53,771 bases of DNA from the NCBI GenBank assembly GCA_001839685.1, contig MLAK01000682.1, positions 146,645-200,415 on the forward strand. The letters are read 5' to 3'. This DNA comes from Tritrichomonas foetus. Lineage: Eukaryota > Parabasalia > Tritrichomonadida > Tritrichomonadidae. A model generated the notes under the pieces. That model made no database searches. It saw only the letters and a list, made by a program, of their open reading frames with translations, and had not been told where the DNA came from. Shown here piece by piece: positions 11,423 through 21,279 of this stretch (positions are counted from its first letter, which is position 1; the number at the start of each line of letters is the position of its first letter). The position numbers were made by a program, and so were the translations under genes.

Positions 11423-13296
11423 AAAAAATGTACTATAGAAAATTGTATGATAATAATGATGACATAGTAAGTTTTTGAAATAAAAAATAATATTGTGATA
11501 TGATTCAAATCACCTCTTCTCAAATAGGAAAACTTTTTCAATGCAAAATTGATCAACCATGTTAAATCATGGTGTATCGTAAAGGTTGATGATGTAATGA
11601 ATAGTAAAATCTGGAATCGCCAATACATTAAGTAAAAACAATGTATGATTATTTATGATTAGATATCATTTTGATCTTACAATTTGAATGATGATCAGAT
11701 TTCTGATATATATGAGCAAAATAGAAAGAGTTTTGTATTGAATTAACCTATCTCATTTGTTAGTGATTGATTGAAATATGACTGGTAAGGAGTTGAATAC
11801 TACAAAATGAAAGTTTTTTTGACTAATCAAATAGAATTGTTCGACCAAATAAAAACACTCTTTTTTACTGTATGTAAATCTCTTGGAATATTGAGGTTCA
11901 TATCATAGCGAAAAATGATGATGTAGCAAGATGAAAAAACAGATATCATGAATATTATTTTTTTCAGGCACTATTTGGCCTGTTACATAAGTCAATCTGG
12001 TGACATCATTTTTGTGTTTTTGGTGACCCTTTTGTCTTATCAAATATTTCATGGAATTCATTCAAGATTTTCACTGGTCAAAGATATATTTATATTTAAA
12101 TTATTATTTATATGGAAAATATATAATTTATATCAGATAGAAAGTCAAAAGAAGAAAGATATATTTGGCTCCAAATTATATTGTCATGATTCAATATTTG
12201 AATGGCTATCCAAAAAAATTGAATGCTTGGTGGATATATTAATGGCGTGGTATCTTGGCGAAAAAGAATCATATCTCTTTCTCTCTCCTTTATTATAATT
12301 CTATAAATAATTTAAAGACTCTTTTTTGAGTTAGTCATTGATATAAAAGACATTGTCTTTTCTCGTCTATTCTGGACTTTTTGTAAATTGATATCGGATT
12401 AATTTGTCTCACAAAAAAAGAAAACGATTATTACTATGGTTATGAATTGTAGGAAAAGCTACTGTTATAATAATAAAGATATTTTGGAGGTTATCAAGAA
12501 ATGAAAGGGGATAATTTCGACTTTTTTTGAATGATAATTAAAAATAATTTTATTTTTTGAATACGAGTATAATAATTTTTACTATCATTTGTATATTAAT
12601 TTTTTTATTTTTGAAGCAAATTTTACTATGGGAGTCACAATTCATTCAATTGACGTTAGATTATTCAAAATGTCCCAATATCACACAATAAAATTCAATA
12701 GCACTCTTTCAATTATAACTAATTTTCATTCAATCTGTAGTTTTTTATTTTTTTGAATAAAAAAAGAAGATATCACAATGGTGGACAATTCAAGGATTTA
12801 TTATAGATAAGCAACCAAATGGTTTTTTGAATATAATAAGAAAAAAATCAACTCGAGTTGAGAAAAGCCGATCAAGCCGATCATGCCGATCAAGATTTTT
12901 TTTTTCCATTCAAAACCTTCACAAATTAGAATTATTTTCTCAATTAAGAGTTTGATTTTTTTCACGTTATTCGTTTTTCAATGGGAACTGTATATTTGAA
13001 GGATTGAATAAATAAAAAACAATGGATAACTACCAATATCACCCAAATGTGTTATTACATAGAAAACTCGTGAGAATTCATCTCTTTCTGTATGAAAGAA
13101 AATATTCCGAATAATTCAATTTTGAAAGCTAGAATTAAATAGAAAAATTTGAATTAAAATATAGAATTGTTATCCATAATTGTGCTAAAATACACAAACA
13201 CAATTACGAAAATTGATTGAAAATAAAAGAAAATGAATGTGAAAGATTAACTTACTTATATTTTTATTTTATTTGTATCTACTTTCATAATACGAA
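11423..13296. other. Long AT-rich intergenic region
   Basis: Nearly 1.9 kb without a supported gene. A 116-codon ATG frame at 11948-12298 has no domain and biased AT-rich composition, so I do not call it. A short GC-richer repeat cluster at 12849-12903 is listed separately. Confidence 0.45.
12849..12903. repeat. 12-bp palindrome plus three 9-bp GCCGATCA repeats and a T run
   Basis: A perfect palindrome CAACTCGAGTTG (12849-12860) is followed by GCCGATCA at 12867, 12876 and 12885, exactly 9 bp apart, then AAG and a run of T. The cluster stands out by base composition from the surrounding AT-rich spacer. It could be a protein-binding cluster; no function is shown. Confidence 0.5.
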
Positions 13297-14211
13297 TTAA
13301 TCATCGAACATTGAACAGAGTGCATCCCACTGTGAGAGGCCATCGATTTTATCAAATAACAATAAAGCATTCAAATCTGCATCAGAGATTTCTGTATTGC
13401 TTGTTGCTATTGTTTTTACATCTTCTGATTGATGCATTTGGAGATTTGCATTATTTTTCTGTGTTTCCACATTTCCTAAATTCTCCGTACTAAGGGAAAG
13501 ATTCGTATTAGAGCTGTATGAATCGGTTGAACCATATGTACATGAAAGGTTGATTGATGGAAGAATATCATTTGATGGAATTGAGGGAATTTGATCAAAC
13601 ATTATTCCAGGAGCAGCACTCATGGAATTCTCTGTATATTGGCTAAACGAGTAAGAAGGATCTTGCTGATTTATGCTCTCTCTTTTTGATGTAATTGGCT
13701 GAGGTGAAGCTACATTTTCGATTTCCGAAACTGAGTATTTTTGGGCTTTTGGACCATTCTGTTTTGGTAATTGTTGTTTTATATTCTTAGTAGGTGATGG
13801 TACAGTTTCTTGAGGGCTTGAATTCTCGGGAGATTCGCCAATTTCTTGCAGACAATTATTTTCGTCCAGGCTCACTTGAAGATACCGTCCAATTGTGAAG
13901 TTCCATCTGTTTTTGATGCTGCTTGCAGTCCTTCCCTTGAACTTTGAAGCAATTTTAGACCACTTTGGTCCAATTTTGCGATATAATTCTGCAAGCATTC
14001 GATCTTCAGATGTAGACCACTTGCCCTTTTTGACATTGGGAGAGAGATAATTGAAGTATCGATCGCGGCATTGACGACAACACCGATTATTCATTTCTTG
14101 AGATATGAGCTTCCAGTTCTTCTCGCCATGGATGGCCACAAGATGAAGGAGTTTTTTATCTTCTTCTTTGCTGAAACGATTTTTGGATCGCTTGTAAGGT
14201 TTGTGTTCCAT
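13297..14211 (-). CDS. R2R3-type Myb DNA-binding protein
   Basis: About 304 residues from the ATG at 14211; an in-frame TTG 30 codons upstream is unlikely to be used. Two adjacent Myb repeats occupy about residues 11-61 and 63-112. Key residues: in R2 the first aromatic position is Phe (NRFSKEED), followed by the Trp of NWKLIS and QCRDRYFNYL; R3 has GKWSTSED, GPKWSKIASKF, then SSIKNRWN as recognition helix. This two-repeat form is the main type of sequence-specific transcription factor known in trichomonads. The remaining 190 residues are Ser/Asn/Gln-rich without a fold that I recognise and could be an activation or regulatory region. Target genes cannot be inferred here. Confidence 0.9.
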   Translation of the reverse strand: MEHKPYKRSKNRFSKEEDKKLLHLVAIHGEKNWKLISQEMNNRCCRQCRDRYFNYLSPNVKKGKWSTSEDRMLAELYRKIGPKWSKIASKFKGRTASSIKNRWNFTIGRYLQVSLDENNCLQEIGESPENSSPQETVPSPTKNIKQQLPKQNGPKAQKYSVSEIENVASPQPITSKRESINQQDPSYSFSQYTENSMSAAPGIMFDQIPSIPSNDILPSINLSCTYGSTDSYSSNTNLSLSTENLGNVETQKNNANLQMHQSEDVKTIATSNTEISDADLNALLLFDKIDGLSQWDALCSMFDD

Positions 14212-15353
14212 AATTGATAAATGATCTGATTTTGTGATAAATGATATTTCAATTAAATATTCAAACCACTGAATGAGCTTTTTCAAATAATTTAGTATCA
14301 AATAAATTATAAAATTCTTTCAAATTTTCGTGTATCATTAATTCAATACATGTTATCAATTTTTATTTCATATTTCAATCTATATTCAATATTTATTTCC
14401 CTTCAATTCACGACCGATTGAATAGAATTTATTTTTATTATTGTATCAAAAGATAATTATTTCGTTGGTTTTCTGGAATGTTTTTCTCAGAAAATATTGA
14501 AAATTCGTCTGATTTATCAATAAGGAAAGTTTATGAATAAATTGCTCAAATTTCTTTATGCTAAATATTCTTTGAATCAGTAATCGGTTCTGAAAATCCA
14601 GAATCATTTTTTTAGTGTTTTAATCATTCTCACTTTCGATCTTAGAACAAACTCTCTAGTGGTTTGTTTCTGGACAAAAAAATTCAATGAAGGAGTTATT
14701 TCGTTTTTTCAATTGAAAAGCACTATGCAACATAATGAAGTGGAAAAACATGGGAAATATTTTGTGAAATATTTCGTGAAATATTTTTTTACATAATGAG
14801 AGTGTCAATATTGATGGAGAAAAAATCAAATTCTTATATGAATTTATATATCACTCTCAATTATTCGAGAAAATAATGGGATTAACTTTCCATTTATTAA
14901 ACTACCAGTATTAAAGAGCAATAGTATTCTTCATGCTTCAGCATGATTATTCTCATCTTTCTTCGATCAAAATATAGACATCTTCTGTTATTTTCCTTTC
15001 TCCTATTTATATATTATTCCTATTACTAGGATGTTTAATCGTAACTTTCAAACAAATTATAAATGGTTCAATAACTCATAAGATATTGTTGTCAATCACC
15101 TGATTGTTAATATTTGTCGATAATATTTGATTTTCAAAGGCTTTCTATAGAGTTTCTTATACACAATAGGATCTAAAATATTTTTATCATCTAAAAATAA
15201 CAAAAAATTTCTATCTCTCAAATATTTGACAGCATATATGGCCCAACATAATCTAGAACGATAAAAACAGAACCGATAGAACCCAATATACGATAGGATA
15301 ATTTTCAATAGTTTATAATCTATCGACCTTCTTTGGCTGGCCTTTTTTCACAA
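14212..15353. other. Divergent intergenic region between the Myb and eL36 genes
   Basis: About 1.1 kb of AT-rich sequence. A 70-codon minus-strand frame (15096-15308) has no domain. Nothing else is supported apart from the eL36 initiator at its right end. Confidence 0.45.
15341..15353 (+). promoter_or_regulatory. Core promoter of the eL36 gene (CCTTT tract and Inr)
   Basis: CCTTTTTTCACAA abuts the start codon. TCA(+1)CA fits the trichomonad initiator with +1 at 15350, giving a 4-nt leader. CCTTT just upstream resembles a core element described for Trichomonas vaginalis genes. Assignment is by eye. Confidence 0.5.
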
Positions 15354-15611
15354 ATGTCTTCAACAGAAAAGTCTGTCGCCAAAACACATAAATCCAGCGG
15401 AAAGCACAACAAGTTCGTCCGCGAAGTCGTTCACGAGCTCTCCGGTTGGGCTCCATACGAACGCCGCGCTATGGATATCATCAAGCTCGGAAAGAACAAA
15501 TTAGCCCGCTCATTCCTCAAGAAACGCCTCGGAACACACTCACGCGCAATCCGCAAGCTCCATCATCTTGAAAACGTTATCCAAGAAGAAAACATCCAGC
15601 ACCACCACTAA
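15354..15611 (+). CDS. RPL36: 60S ribosomal protein eL36
   Basis: About 85 residues from the ATG at 15354. The core is the family signature: HNKFVREVVHELSGWAPYERR, followed by AMDIIKLGKNKLARSFLKKR and LGTHSRAIRKLHHL. These match the universally conserved FAPYERRAMELLK...KKRLGTHxRAKRKRE pattern of eukaryotic L36. The N-terminal basic extension is short, which is usual in protists. Codons are visibly richer in C and G at third positions than in neighbouring genes (CTC, CGC, AAC, AAG), as expected of a highly expressed gene. The stop is TAA-A, overlapping the TAAA processing signal. An upstream in-frame TTG at 15333 is excluded because the initiator lies downstream of it. Confidence 0.95.
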   Translation: MSSTEKSVAKTHKSSGKHNKFVREVVHELSGWAPYERRAMDIIKLGKNKLARSFLKKRLGTHSRAIRKLHHLENVIQEENIQHHH

Positions 15612-15853
15612 ATAATTTATTCTTAAAAATGCTTATATGTTTTAATTTCGCTCTTTCTTTTCTTTTTTGGGCCATTTCCCATTTTTGCATCTCCTCGAGA
15701 AACGACACAAAATTTCGATCATCGGGGAATAATCAATTCCACATTCGACACAGAATTTATGAAACAACAGATAATAGGCATTACGAAACATTGAGTAAAA
15801 ACAACATATTTTATTTAAACAGAGCGCAACATGAAAAATTACACATAACTTCT

Positions 15854-17665
15854 TCATTCTTCGCCTTCTTCTTCGGCTTCACCTTCATCTTCTTCACCAT
15901 TCTCTTCTTCATTTTCACCATTCTCTTCTTCACCTTCACCTCCTTCTTCATGATCATCCTCTTCGTTTTCTCCATCTTGCTCACCTTCATTTTCATCTTC
16001 TTGTTCTTCATTCTGATTTTCAGCTTCTTGTTCGGCTTCTGGTGCAGGTGGATCTTCCGCCTCTTCCTCCTCTTCTTCTTGTTTCGGCTCTTCTTCAGGT
16101 TCTTCGATGCCAAGGATCTTATTGCTGACTCTCCTGAGGATGGTATTCACTGCTGTCTTGACAATTTCACCACTGTATTCATTTTCTTCATCAATGTTCT
16201 GCTGGAGCATTTCGATGGCGCCCGCGCGAAGGTCCTTCACTGCCTCCTTCAGTTTCGCCTGAATCACCTCTTTTTCACGCTTGAGGTCTTCTTCAGTTGG
16301 CAGACTCGCGTTCTTCACACGGAGTTCCTCATTCTCGCGTGTGAGCTCGGCGATTTGCTCCTGAAGGAAGACTGTTCCTGCTGCTCCATCCTCGACTTGC
16401 CGCTGGCTCTTAGTGGCAAGCTCTTCACGCTTTTTCTTGAGTGCCTCTATTTCTTTATATGCTTCGCTTAAAAGCTGCTCATCGGTCATATTCAGCTGCT
16501 TCTGATGAAGTTCGATTTGCTTTGAAAGTTCGGCAATTTTCTCGCGCTTCTTGTTTTGAATACTTTCTGATTCATCAGCGACTTCAACAAGGGTTAGCAT
16601 TTCATCACTGATTTTCGACATGGTCCGTTTAATTTCCTCCTTTTCGTGGATTTGGGACATCATATCACCAAATTTGTCAATCTGTGCTTGAAGACGTTCG
16701 ATTTCCTGATCTTTGAGTTTGGCGGCAGTTATGGCGCATCTGATATCTCGAAGGAGGGCCATATTGGAGACTGTTACGCGACCCATTGGGATTGGATTGG
16801 GCTTGAGAGCCTTCATCATGAGAGCGAGTTGATCAAGTTTGTTTCGAGCATCCTTTTGGATTTCTTCAACTTTTTGACTATCTATTTGGTCGGGTTCATC
16901 TTCATAAATTTCTTCGATGATGACTTCTTCTTCTTCTTCATATCCTTCGCTTTCTGCTGCTTCTGCTTTCGTGAACGATCCTTCCTGAACAAGAATAAAC
17001 GCAAAAACCGAGCCCTGAACTCTGACGACGCCACCTGATCCGGTTCCATTATTATTTGCGAATTCGGCTTGCTGTGAGTTTTGCTGAGGAATGAAATCAT
17101 CTTTGACTTCAACTGGTCTGATTGACTGGCTCGAAACATCAATTGAGAGATAATGAATTGGCGTAGAATTATTCTGGACCGATCCTTCAATTTTCAGTGG
17201 AAATATGCCACTGTATTGTTTGGCCTTTGGATGGACTGCAAATATGGATAGTATTTGAGTTGCTTGTTCTGTTGGAAAATCGATAATAACTTGACCATGT
17301 TTTGAATCATATGTAGAGCATTGCGTTGGTGTGTTATAGCGCCAAGTCGTTTCAATGTTGATAGGGATTGATGCTAAGTTTGTTCTTTTGTTATCGATAA
17401 TTTTAATTAGATATCCGATTGAAGGATCTCCACTTTTGAATGCTCCAATTTGGCAATTTTCAATACGGGTTAACTGCCCGTTCGGAGAATTGGCGACCTG
17501 GACAGTTACTGGTGTTTGATAAACGCAAGTATCCTTTGGCTTGCTTGCATGCTTCTTATGACTTTCTTTCTGTTTCTTGGGCACTTCTTGTTGCTTTTTC
17601 GTAGCTTTCCTGGCAGCAAAAAATGAACTGGGAGCTCCTTCATCTCCTCCAAAAAGATCCGACAT
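15854..17665 (-). CDS. FKBP15/WAFL-like coiled-coil protein lacking an FKBP domain
   Basis: About 603 residues. An ATG 14 codons upstream (17707) is in frame, but an initiator TCATATTG (17683-17690) lies between the two, so I choose 17665 with a 23-nt leader. Residues about 45-150 match the WH1/EVH1-like N-terminal domain of FKBP15: NGQ...IGAFKSGDPSIGYLIKI, then a QCSTYDSKHGQ loop and an alternating hydrophobic strand. A coiled coil spans about 320-490. Near 493-516 EYSGEIVKTAVNTILRRVS matches the conserved segment that closes the FKBP15 coiled coil, followed by a Glu-rich tail of about 85 residues. No FKBP fold residues are visible between the two halves. In animals FKBP15 acts on early endosomes and actin; here that role is inference. 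Confidence 0.7.
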   Translation of the reverse strand: MSDLFGGDEGAPSSFFAARKATKKQQEVPKKQKESHKKHASKPKDTCVYQTPVTVQVANSPNGQLTRIENCQIGAFKSGDPSIGYLIKIIDNKRTNLASIPINIETTWRYNTPTQCSTYDSKHGQVIIDFPTEQATQILSIFAVHPKAKQYSGIFPLKIEGSVQNNSTPIHYLSIDVSSQSIRPVEVKDDFIPQQNSQQAEFANNNGTGSGGVVRVQGSVFAFILVQEGSFTKAEAAESEGYEEEEEVIIEEIYEDEPDQIDSQKVEEIQKDARNKLDQLALMMKALKPNPIPMGRVTVSNMALLRDIRCAITAAKLKDQEIERLQAQIDKFGDMMSQIHEKEEIKRTMSKISDEMLTLVEVADESESIQNKKREKIAELSKQIELHQKQLNMTDEQLLSEAYKEIEALKKKREELATKSQRQVEDGAAGTVFLQEQIAELTRENEELRVKNASLPTEEDLKREKEVIQAKLKEAVKDLRAGAIEMLQQNIDEENEYSGEIVKTAVNTILRRVSNKILGIEEPEEEPKQEEEEEEAEDPPAPEAEQEAENQNEEQEDENEGEQDGENEEDDHEEGGEGEEENGENEEENGEEDEGEAEEEGEE

Positions 17666-17682
17666 TTTAATCTGTGAAACTT

Positions 17683-17703
17683 CAATATGAGGCGACCGTT
17701 TAT
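17683..17703 (-). promoter_or_regulatory. Inr and ATAAACGGTCG element of the FKBP15-like gene
   Basis: On the minus strand ATAAACGGTCG (17693-17703) is followed by the initiator TCATATTG (17683-17690), with +1 at 17688. The same 11-mer lies just upstream of the SH3-protein gene start (42149-42159), suggesting a shared core-promoter element. Confidence 0.45.
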
Positions 17704-17707
17704 TCAT

Positions 17708-18959
17708 ATTGTAAACTTTGAATGTTTACAAAAACTCTTTATGAGACCTAGATTGGAGTTATTATAATTCACAAAGATGATTTATTCACGGTATAATCAA
17801 AGCATTGCTAATTTCTCCCAAAGGAAATAGTTTAAAAAATTTGATTATCCGATTTGAGTGATTTCTAGAATTCGAAACGTTTCGGATGATTTTTTTTGAT
17901 GTATTGTAGAAATATTGTATTTGATTGCAGTGAGAAATTTGAATTTATTTATCTAAAGGTTTTTTTAAATTGGAACTTGTTTTAAAAGTGATAAAATTTA
18001 GGATAGATAATATTTAGATGATCAATGGCTATATGACTCATATGTGTAGTGGATTATTCTATGATTGATCAATTCATTGTTTTTTTCCTCTAGCTGTTTT
18101 TCACGAACTATGCTAAAGATAGGAATACTTCTGTTTATATGTATGTGACCATAAATCTTATTTTTTTCCTACTTCAAGCGAAAGAGAGATGAATCAACAC
18201 CATAATATTGTTTATTGTGATTGAATGATACCATTATAGTAGCACATCTCTTTTGGGATCAATTAAACCATGAATAAAATCCTACTCATCGAGAAGCAAA
18301 CCTCTTTCTTCGCGTTTTAACTCATATAATAAAAAGTGATTGTTTTTCCTCTCATAACTTTTTCTGTCGACTTTATAATAACACTTGTAATTAGATTTAC
18401 ACTCGTCATGAAAAAATAATGAGATAAATTTCAGTTTAATTTAATCTCTGTGACAAAAAAAAGTAAAAAATATCACAAAAAGTTCGTGCGCCAAAAATGC
18501 AAATCTATTCAAAGTGTTTTGTGCTACACTTTTTGATTGCTTTGTTATTGATTCATGAACGATAGATCATTAATGATCAAATGATGTTCACTCTGAATTA
18601 GAAGCAATTTAAGCTCTCTACAATGACTCAAGTTACTATAATAGATGAATATAAACACTGGCACCTCATATTGCACGAAGAATCTGGATGAATCCAGATC
18701 AATTATATCATGAATACTTCACCGAGTGCATTTCCGTTCACTGCCCAAGAACTTATAGCGTTTTGGATGCTTTCTTCGTGTTGGAAACCTACTGAAACCC
18801 CAAATATTAAGTATTTTTTTTTGAATAAAATAATCCAAAAGCTATTTGATTCATATTTTTTCCTATCGTTCATTACTTTGTAAAAACACTCAAAAAAAGT
18901 TAACTATTTGAATAGAATTTTCAATTTCTCACTTTTTGAATTTTTGTATTTTTTTTACA
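17708..18959. other. Divergent intergenic region left of the foldback element
   Basis: AT-rich, no intact gene. It holds a 14-bp perfect palindrome GATCATTAATGATC (18565-18578). Around 18660-18790 a short open run (MNPDQLYHEYF, then CPRTYSVLDAFFVLETY) looks like a coding remnant but I cannot assign it. Confidence 0.4.
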
Positions 18960-18967
18960 AATAAATA
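18960..18967. repeat. Left target-site duplication AATAAATA
   Basis: Identical to the 8 bp immediately right of the foldback element (19268-19275). The flank is AT-rich, so chance identity is possible, but the position exactly outside both inverted termini supports transposition. Confidence 0.6.
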
Positions 18968-19267
18968 GGCAGAGATTTATTTTCCTATGAGTTTTGTAAA
19001 TGTGAAGTGAAAGGTCAAATAAAGGTCAAAAGTGGAAAAAACCTAATGGGTAAATGTGATGTGAACTTTGCTGGTTCTTTGGGTCACTTCGACATGGAGG
19101 AGGTGCGCCACGTGAACACAGCGGAGGGAGCGAAGCGATCCGAAGCTGTGGTCACGTGGCAGCACCTCTTCCAATGGCCGAATGAGTCGAAGGGGCCCGC
19201 AAAGTCACATCACATTTACCCATTTTTAGTGTCAAAAAACAAAACTCATAGGAAAAAAAATCCTGCC
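18968..19267. mobile_element. 300-bp foldback (MITE-like) element
   Basis: The segment begins GGCAG and ends CTGCC. The termini are inverted repeats of about 30 bp (shared core CCTATGAGTTTTGT). Nested inside are further paired arms: GGGTAAATGTGATGTGA with its complement, an imperfect pair around GGTTCTTTGGGTCACTTCGA, then GAGGTGC/GCACCTC and GCCACGTGA/TCACGTGGC up to a small apical loop near 19120-19145. The whole element can therefore fold into one long hairpin. The core is markedly GC-richer than its surroundings. It is flanked by the 8-bp direct repeat AATAAATA. No transposase is encoded; an 89-codon frame inside is a by-product. It fits a non-autonomous foldback element; 8-bp duplications are typical of hAT and some other cut-and-paste families. 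A structured-RNA role is an alternative. Confidence 0.8.
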
Positions 19268-19275
19268 AATAAATA
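19268..19275. repeat. Right target-site duplication AATAAATA
   Basis: Directly abuts the terminal CTGCC of the foldback element and repeats the left flank exactly. Confidence 0.6.
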
Positions 19276-19626
19276 AACTTTTTCGATCACTTTTTTACAC
19301 CATCTCTCTGAAAATCCAAAAGGTGTTTATAATTCCAGAACAGTTGTGTTCTCTTTTTCTCACAGAAAATTAATGATTCATTTGTACTGATATAATTCGA
19401 TAACAATTTAATATTTTTCCTATTCAAACTCGGAAATAATTCCATGGACTCTTAATAATTGAAAAACCATATACAATTTATCATTGATTATCTCAATAAA
19501 AAAAACTCTTAATGTATAGAAATAATTTGGAAATATTCATAAAATATTGAAAAAGTGAACAAGATAATCAGACCGAAAGAAAATCAAGATTTGAAAAATT
19601 GGTTTCAGAAAATAAATTTTACACAT
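19276..19626. other. Intergenic region upstream of the B56 gene
   Basis: About 350 bp, AT-rich. No convincing initiator at conserved spacing and no gene. Confidence 0.4.
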
Positions 19627-21279
19627 ATGCTTCATAAATATGCGGCTCGGAAAACAACTTGTCTTTCAATATCATCTGCTCGCCCAGGATCGAGACTTTT
19701 CGAGCGTCTGCCAAAACTTCCACCTGTAAAGTCTGACCAAAACGAAGAAATTATTGCGATATCAAATTCCACAAATCTTTCTGCTATCGTAAACCTCAAA
19801 CAACCATCCAAATCAGGTCGTGTAACAGATGTCGTCATTCCGATTTCCGATCTTGACGATATGACTATTGTTCGAAAAAATCACGTCGACCGCGCAGATT
19901 TAGTTTTTCCTAATCTTCCAGGCTTGAACACAACGACACAACCCGAGCTGTCTGGCTTGCTTTCTCAGAAACTCGAAATTTGTTCACAAATCTGTGATTT
20001 CTACAGCGAAAAAATCGACCACGAAGCAAAAATTATCAAATCAAATACCCTCTCTGAAATATTAACATACGTCACAGATATTAAGCTTATGAACGAACTC
20101 ACAAGCGAAGATTATTCGAATATATTGAAAATGATTTCCGCAAACATTTTCAGAAAATTCCAACCGGTAACAGAAGCAGTTTTGAATTATAATGACGAGC
20201 CAAGGATTGTCGATAATTCGCTTCCGCATCTTCTGAAAGTTTATTTAATTTTACATAAAATTATTGAGACAAAACCGTTTTATGTAGCTGACATGTACAT
20301 AAAAATTTTAAACAATTTTAATTCACCTGACTTGACTGAGCGTGAAACAGTCTCAAAAATATTAGTTACCCTTTATACACAATGTCCCAAATTTCGAACT
20401 GATCTACTTAAAAAAGTGACATTTTTACTGTTTGATTATCGGTTTCTCAATACACCTCCTTTTTGTGTCTGGCCTTCACTTCTTTTCCTTTTCGAGATTT
20501 TAAAAATAGAGCAGAATATTTTAAATGATCGAATTCAGAAAATATTCTGGGAAGCAGTAGTTCCACTAATAACTACTCGTCATTTGAACACATTTGGGCC
20601 ATATATTGTTGCAATTTGTAACTTGATGATTGCAAACAGTTCTTCGATTGCTAAAAGGCTCTTACCAATTTTGCTTCAACAATTTCCAATCATGTCATCT
20701 AATAAAATGATTTGGTTTGTTGAATATCTACTTGTCATCACAGAAAAAATATCATCATCAGATTTTCAACGAAATGCTGTTCAAATTTTCAGAATGTTAG
20801 GTCGATGTGCAATGTGCATGAATGCTAAAGTCACTGAAGCTTCATTTCAAATTTGGTTTAATCCAAAAATGGCACCTCGATTATTAGATGTAGCCAAAAA
20901 TGTCTTTCCTATTATTCATGGGTCAATCGTTAGAGCTTCTAGAGATCACTGGAATAGTACCATACAGAATAAAGCACTATCAGTTTTAAAAACTATGCGA
21001 GAATTGAATCCGTTCTTGTACGACGACTTGAATTGCCAAAGAATGCAAACATCAAGGGAACCAGTCCCTGCAAAAAGTACACAAAAGCAATGGGCACTAA
21101 TAGCGAGAATGGCAGCAAGAGAAGATCGAGAAGTTGATTTGAGAGAAGTGTTAGGTCAAATTCAATTAAGATTTAATGATTTTCAACCATTAGCATCAAT
21201 TACATCATCAGGAAACTCGCCTTTACCAAAGCCCAAGATTATGAATCCTATAAAGAAGAACGGAAATCAATGGAGATGA
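19627..21279 (+). CDS. PP2A regulatory subunit B, B56 (PPP2R5) family
   Basis: About 550 residues from the ATG at 19627; an in-frame GTG at 19555 is unlikely as a start. After a 120-residue variable N-terminus, the rest is an all-helical HEAT-like array. It carries B56 landmarks: KLEICSQICDFYSEK near the start of the array and, near the end, EASFQIWFNP followed by RDHWNSTIQNKALSVLKTM, matching the family's ERALxxWNN and HWNxxI...LKxFxE segments. B56 subunits recruit PP2A to LxxIxE-containing partners and control mitosis and signalling. The protein is divergent, so confirmation of the LxxIxE pocket needs alignment. The stop is TGA-A with an AATAAA-like sequence 20 bp downstream. Confidence 0.75.
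   Translation: MLHKYAARKTTCLSISSARPGSRLFERLPKLPPVKSDQNEEIIAISNSTNLSAIVNLKQPSKSGRVTDVVIPISDLDDMTIVRKNHVDRADLVFPNLPGLNTTTQPELSGLLSQKLEICSQICDFYSEKIDHEAKIIKSNTLSEILTYVTDIKLMNELTSEDYSNILKMISANIFRKFQPVTEAVLNYNDEPRIVDNSLPHLLKVYLILHKIIETKPFYVADMYIKILNNFNSPDLTERETVSKILVTLYTQCPKFRTDLLKKVTFLLFDYRFLNTPPFCVWPSLLFLFEILKIEQNILNDRIQKIFWEAVVPLITTRHLNTFGPYIVAICNLMIANSSSIAKRLLPILLQQFPIMSSNKMIWFVEYLLVITEKISSSDFQRNAVQIFRMLGRCAMCMNAKVTEASFQIWFNPKMAPRLLDVAKNVFPIIHGSIVRASRDHWNSTIQNKALSVLKTMRELNPFLYDDLNCQRMQTSREPVPAKSTQKQWALIARMAAREDREVDLREVLGQIQLRFNDFQPLASITSSGNSPLPKPKIMNPIKKNGNQWR

Noticed and set aside
11948..12298. 116-codon ATG frame, plus strand
   Set aside because: No domain, AT-driven composition (Ile/Phe/Tyr/Lys), no initiator and no TAA-A end; likely chance in AT-rich spacer.
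15629..16471. 280-codon plus-strand frame opposite the FKBP15-like gene
   Set aside because: Antisense shadow of the Glu-rich tail (Phe/Leu/Ser-rich); the coiled-coil gene is the real one.
18625..18790. Coding remnant near MNPDQLYHEYF
   Set aside because: About 50 codons between stops, no family recognised; noted in the spacer entry but not called.
19007..19276. 89-codon frame inside the foldback element
   Set aside because: It follows from the palindrome's GC-rich core and lacks a protein signature; the DNA structure explains it.
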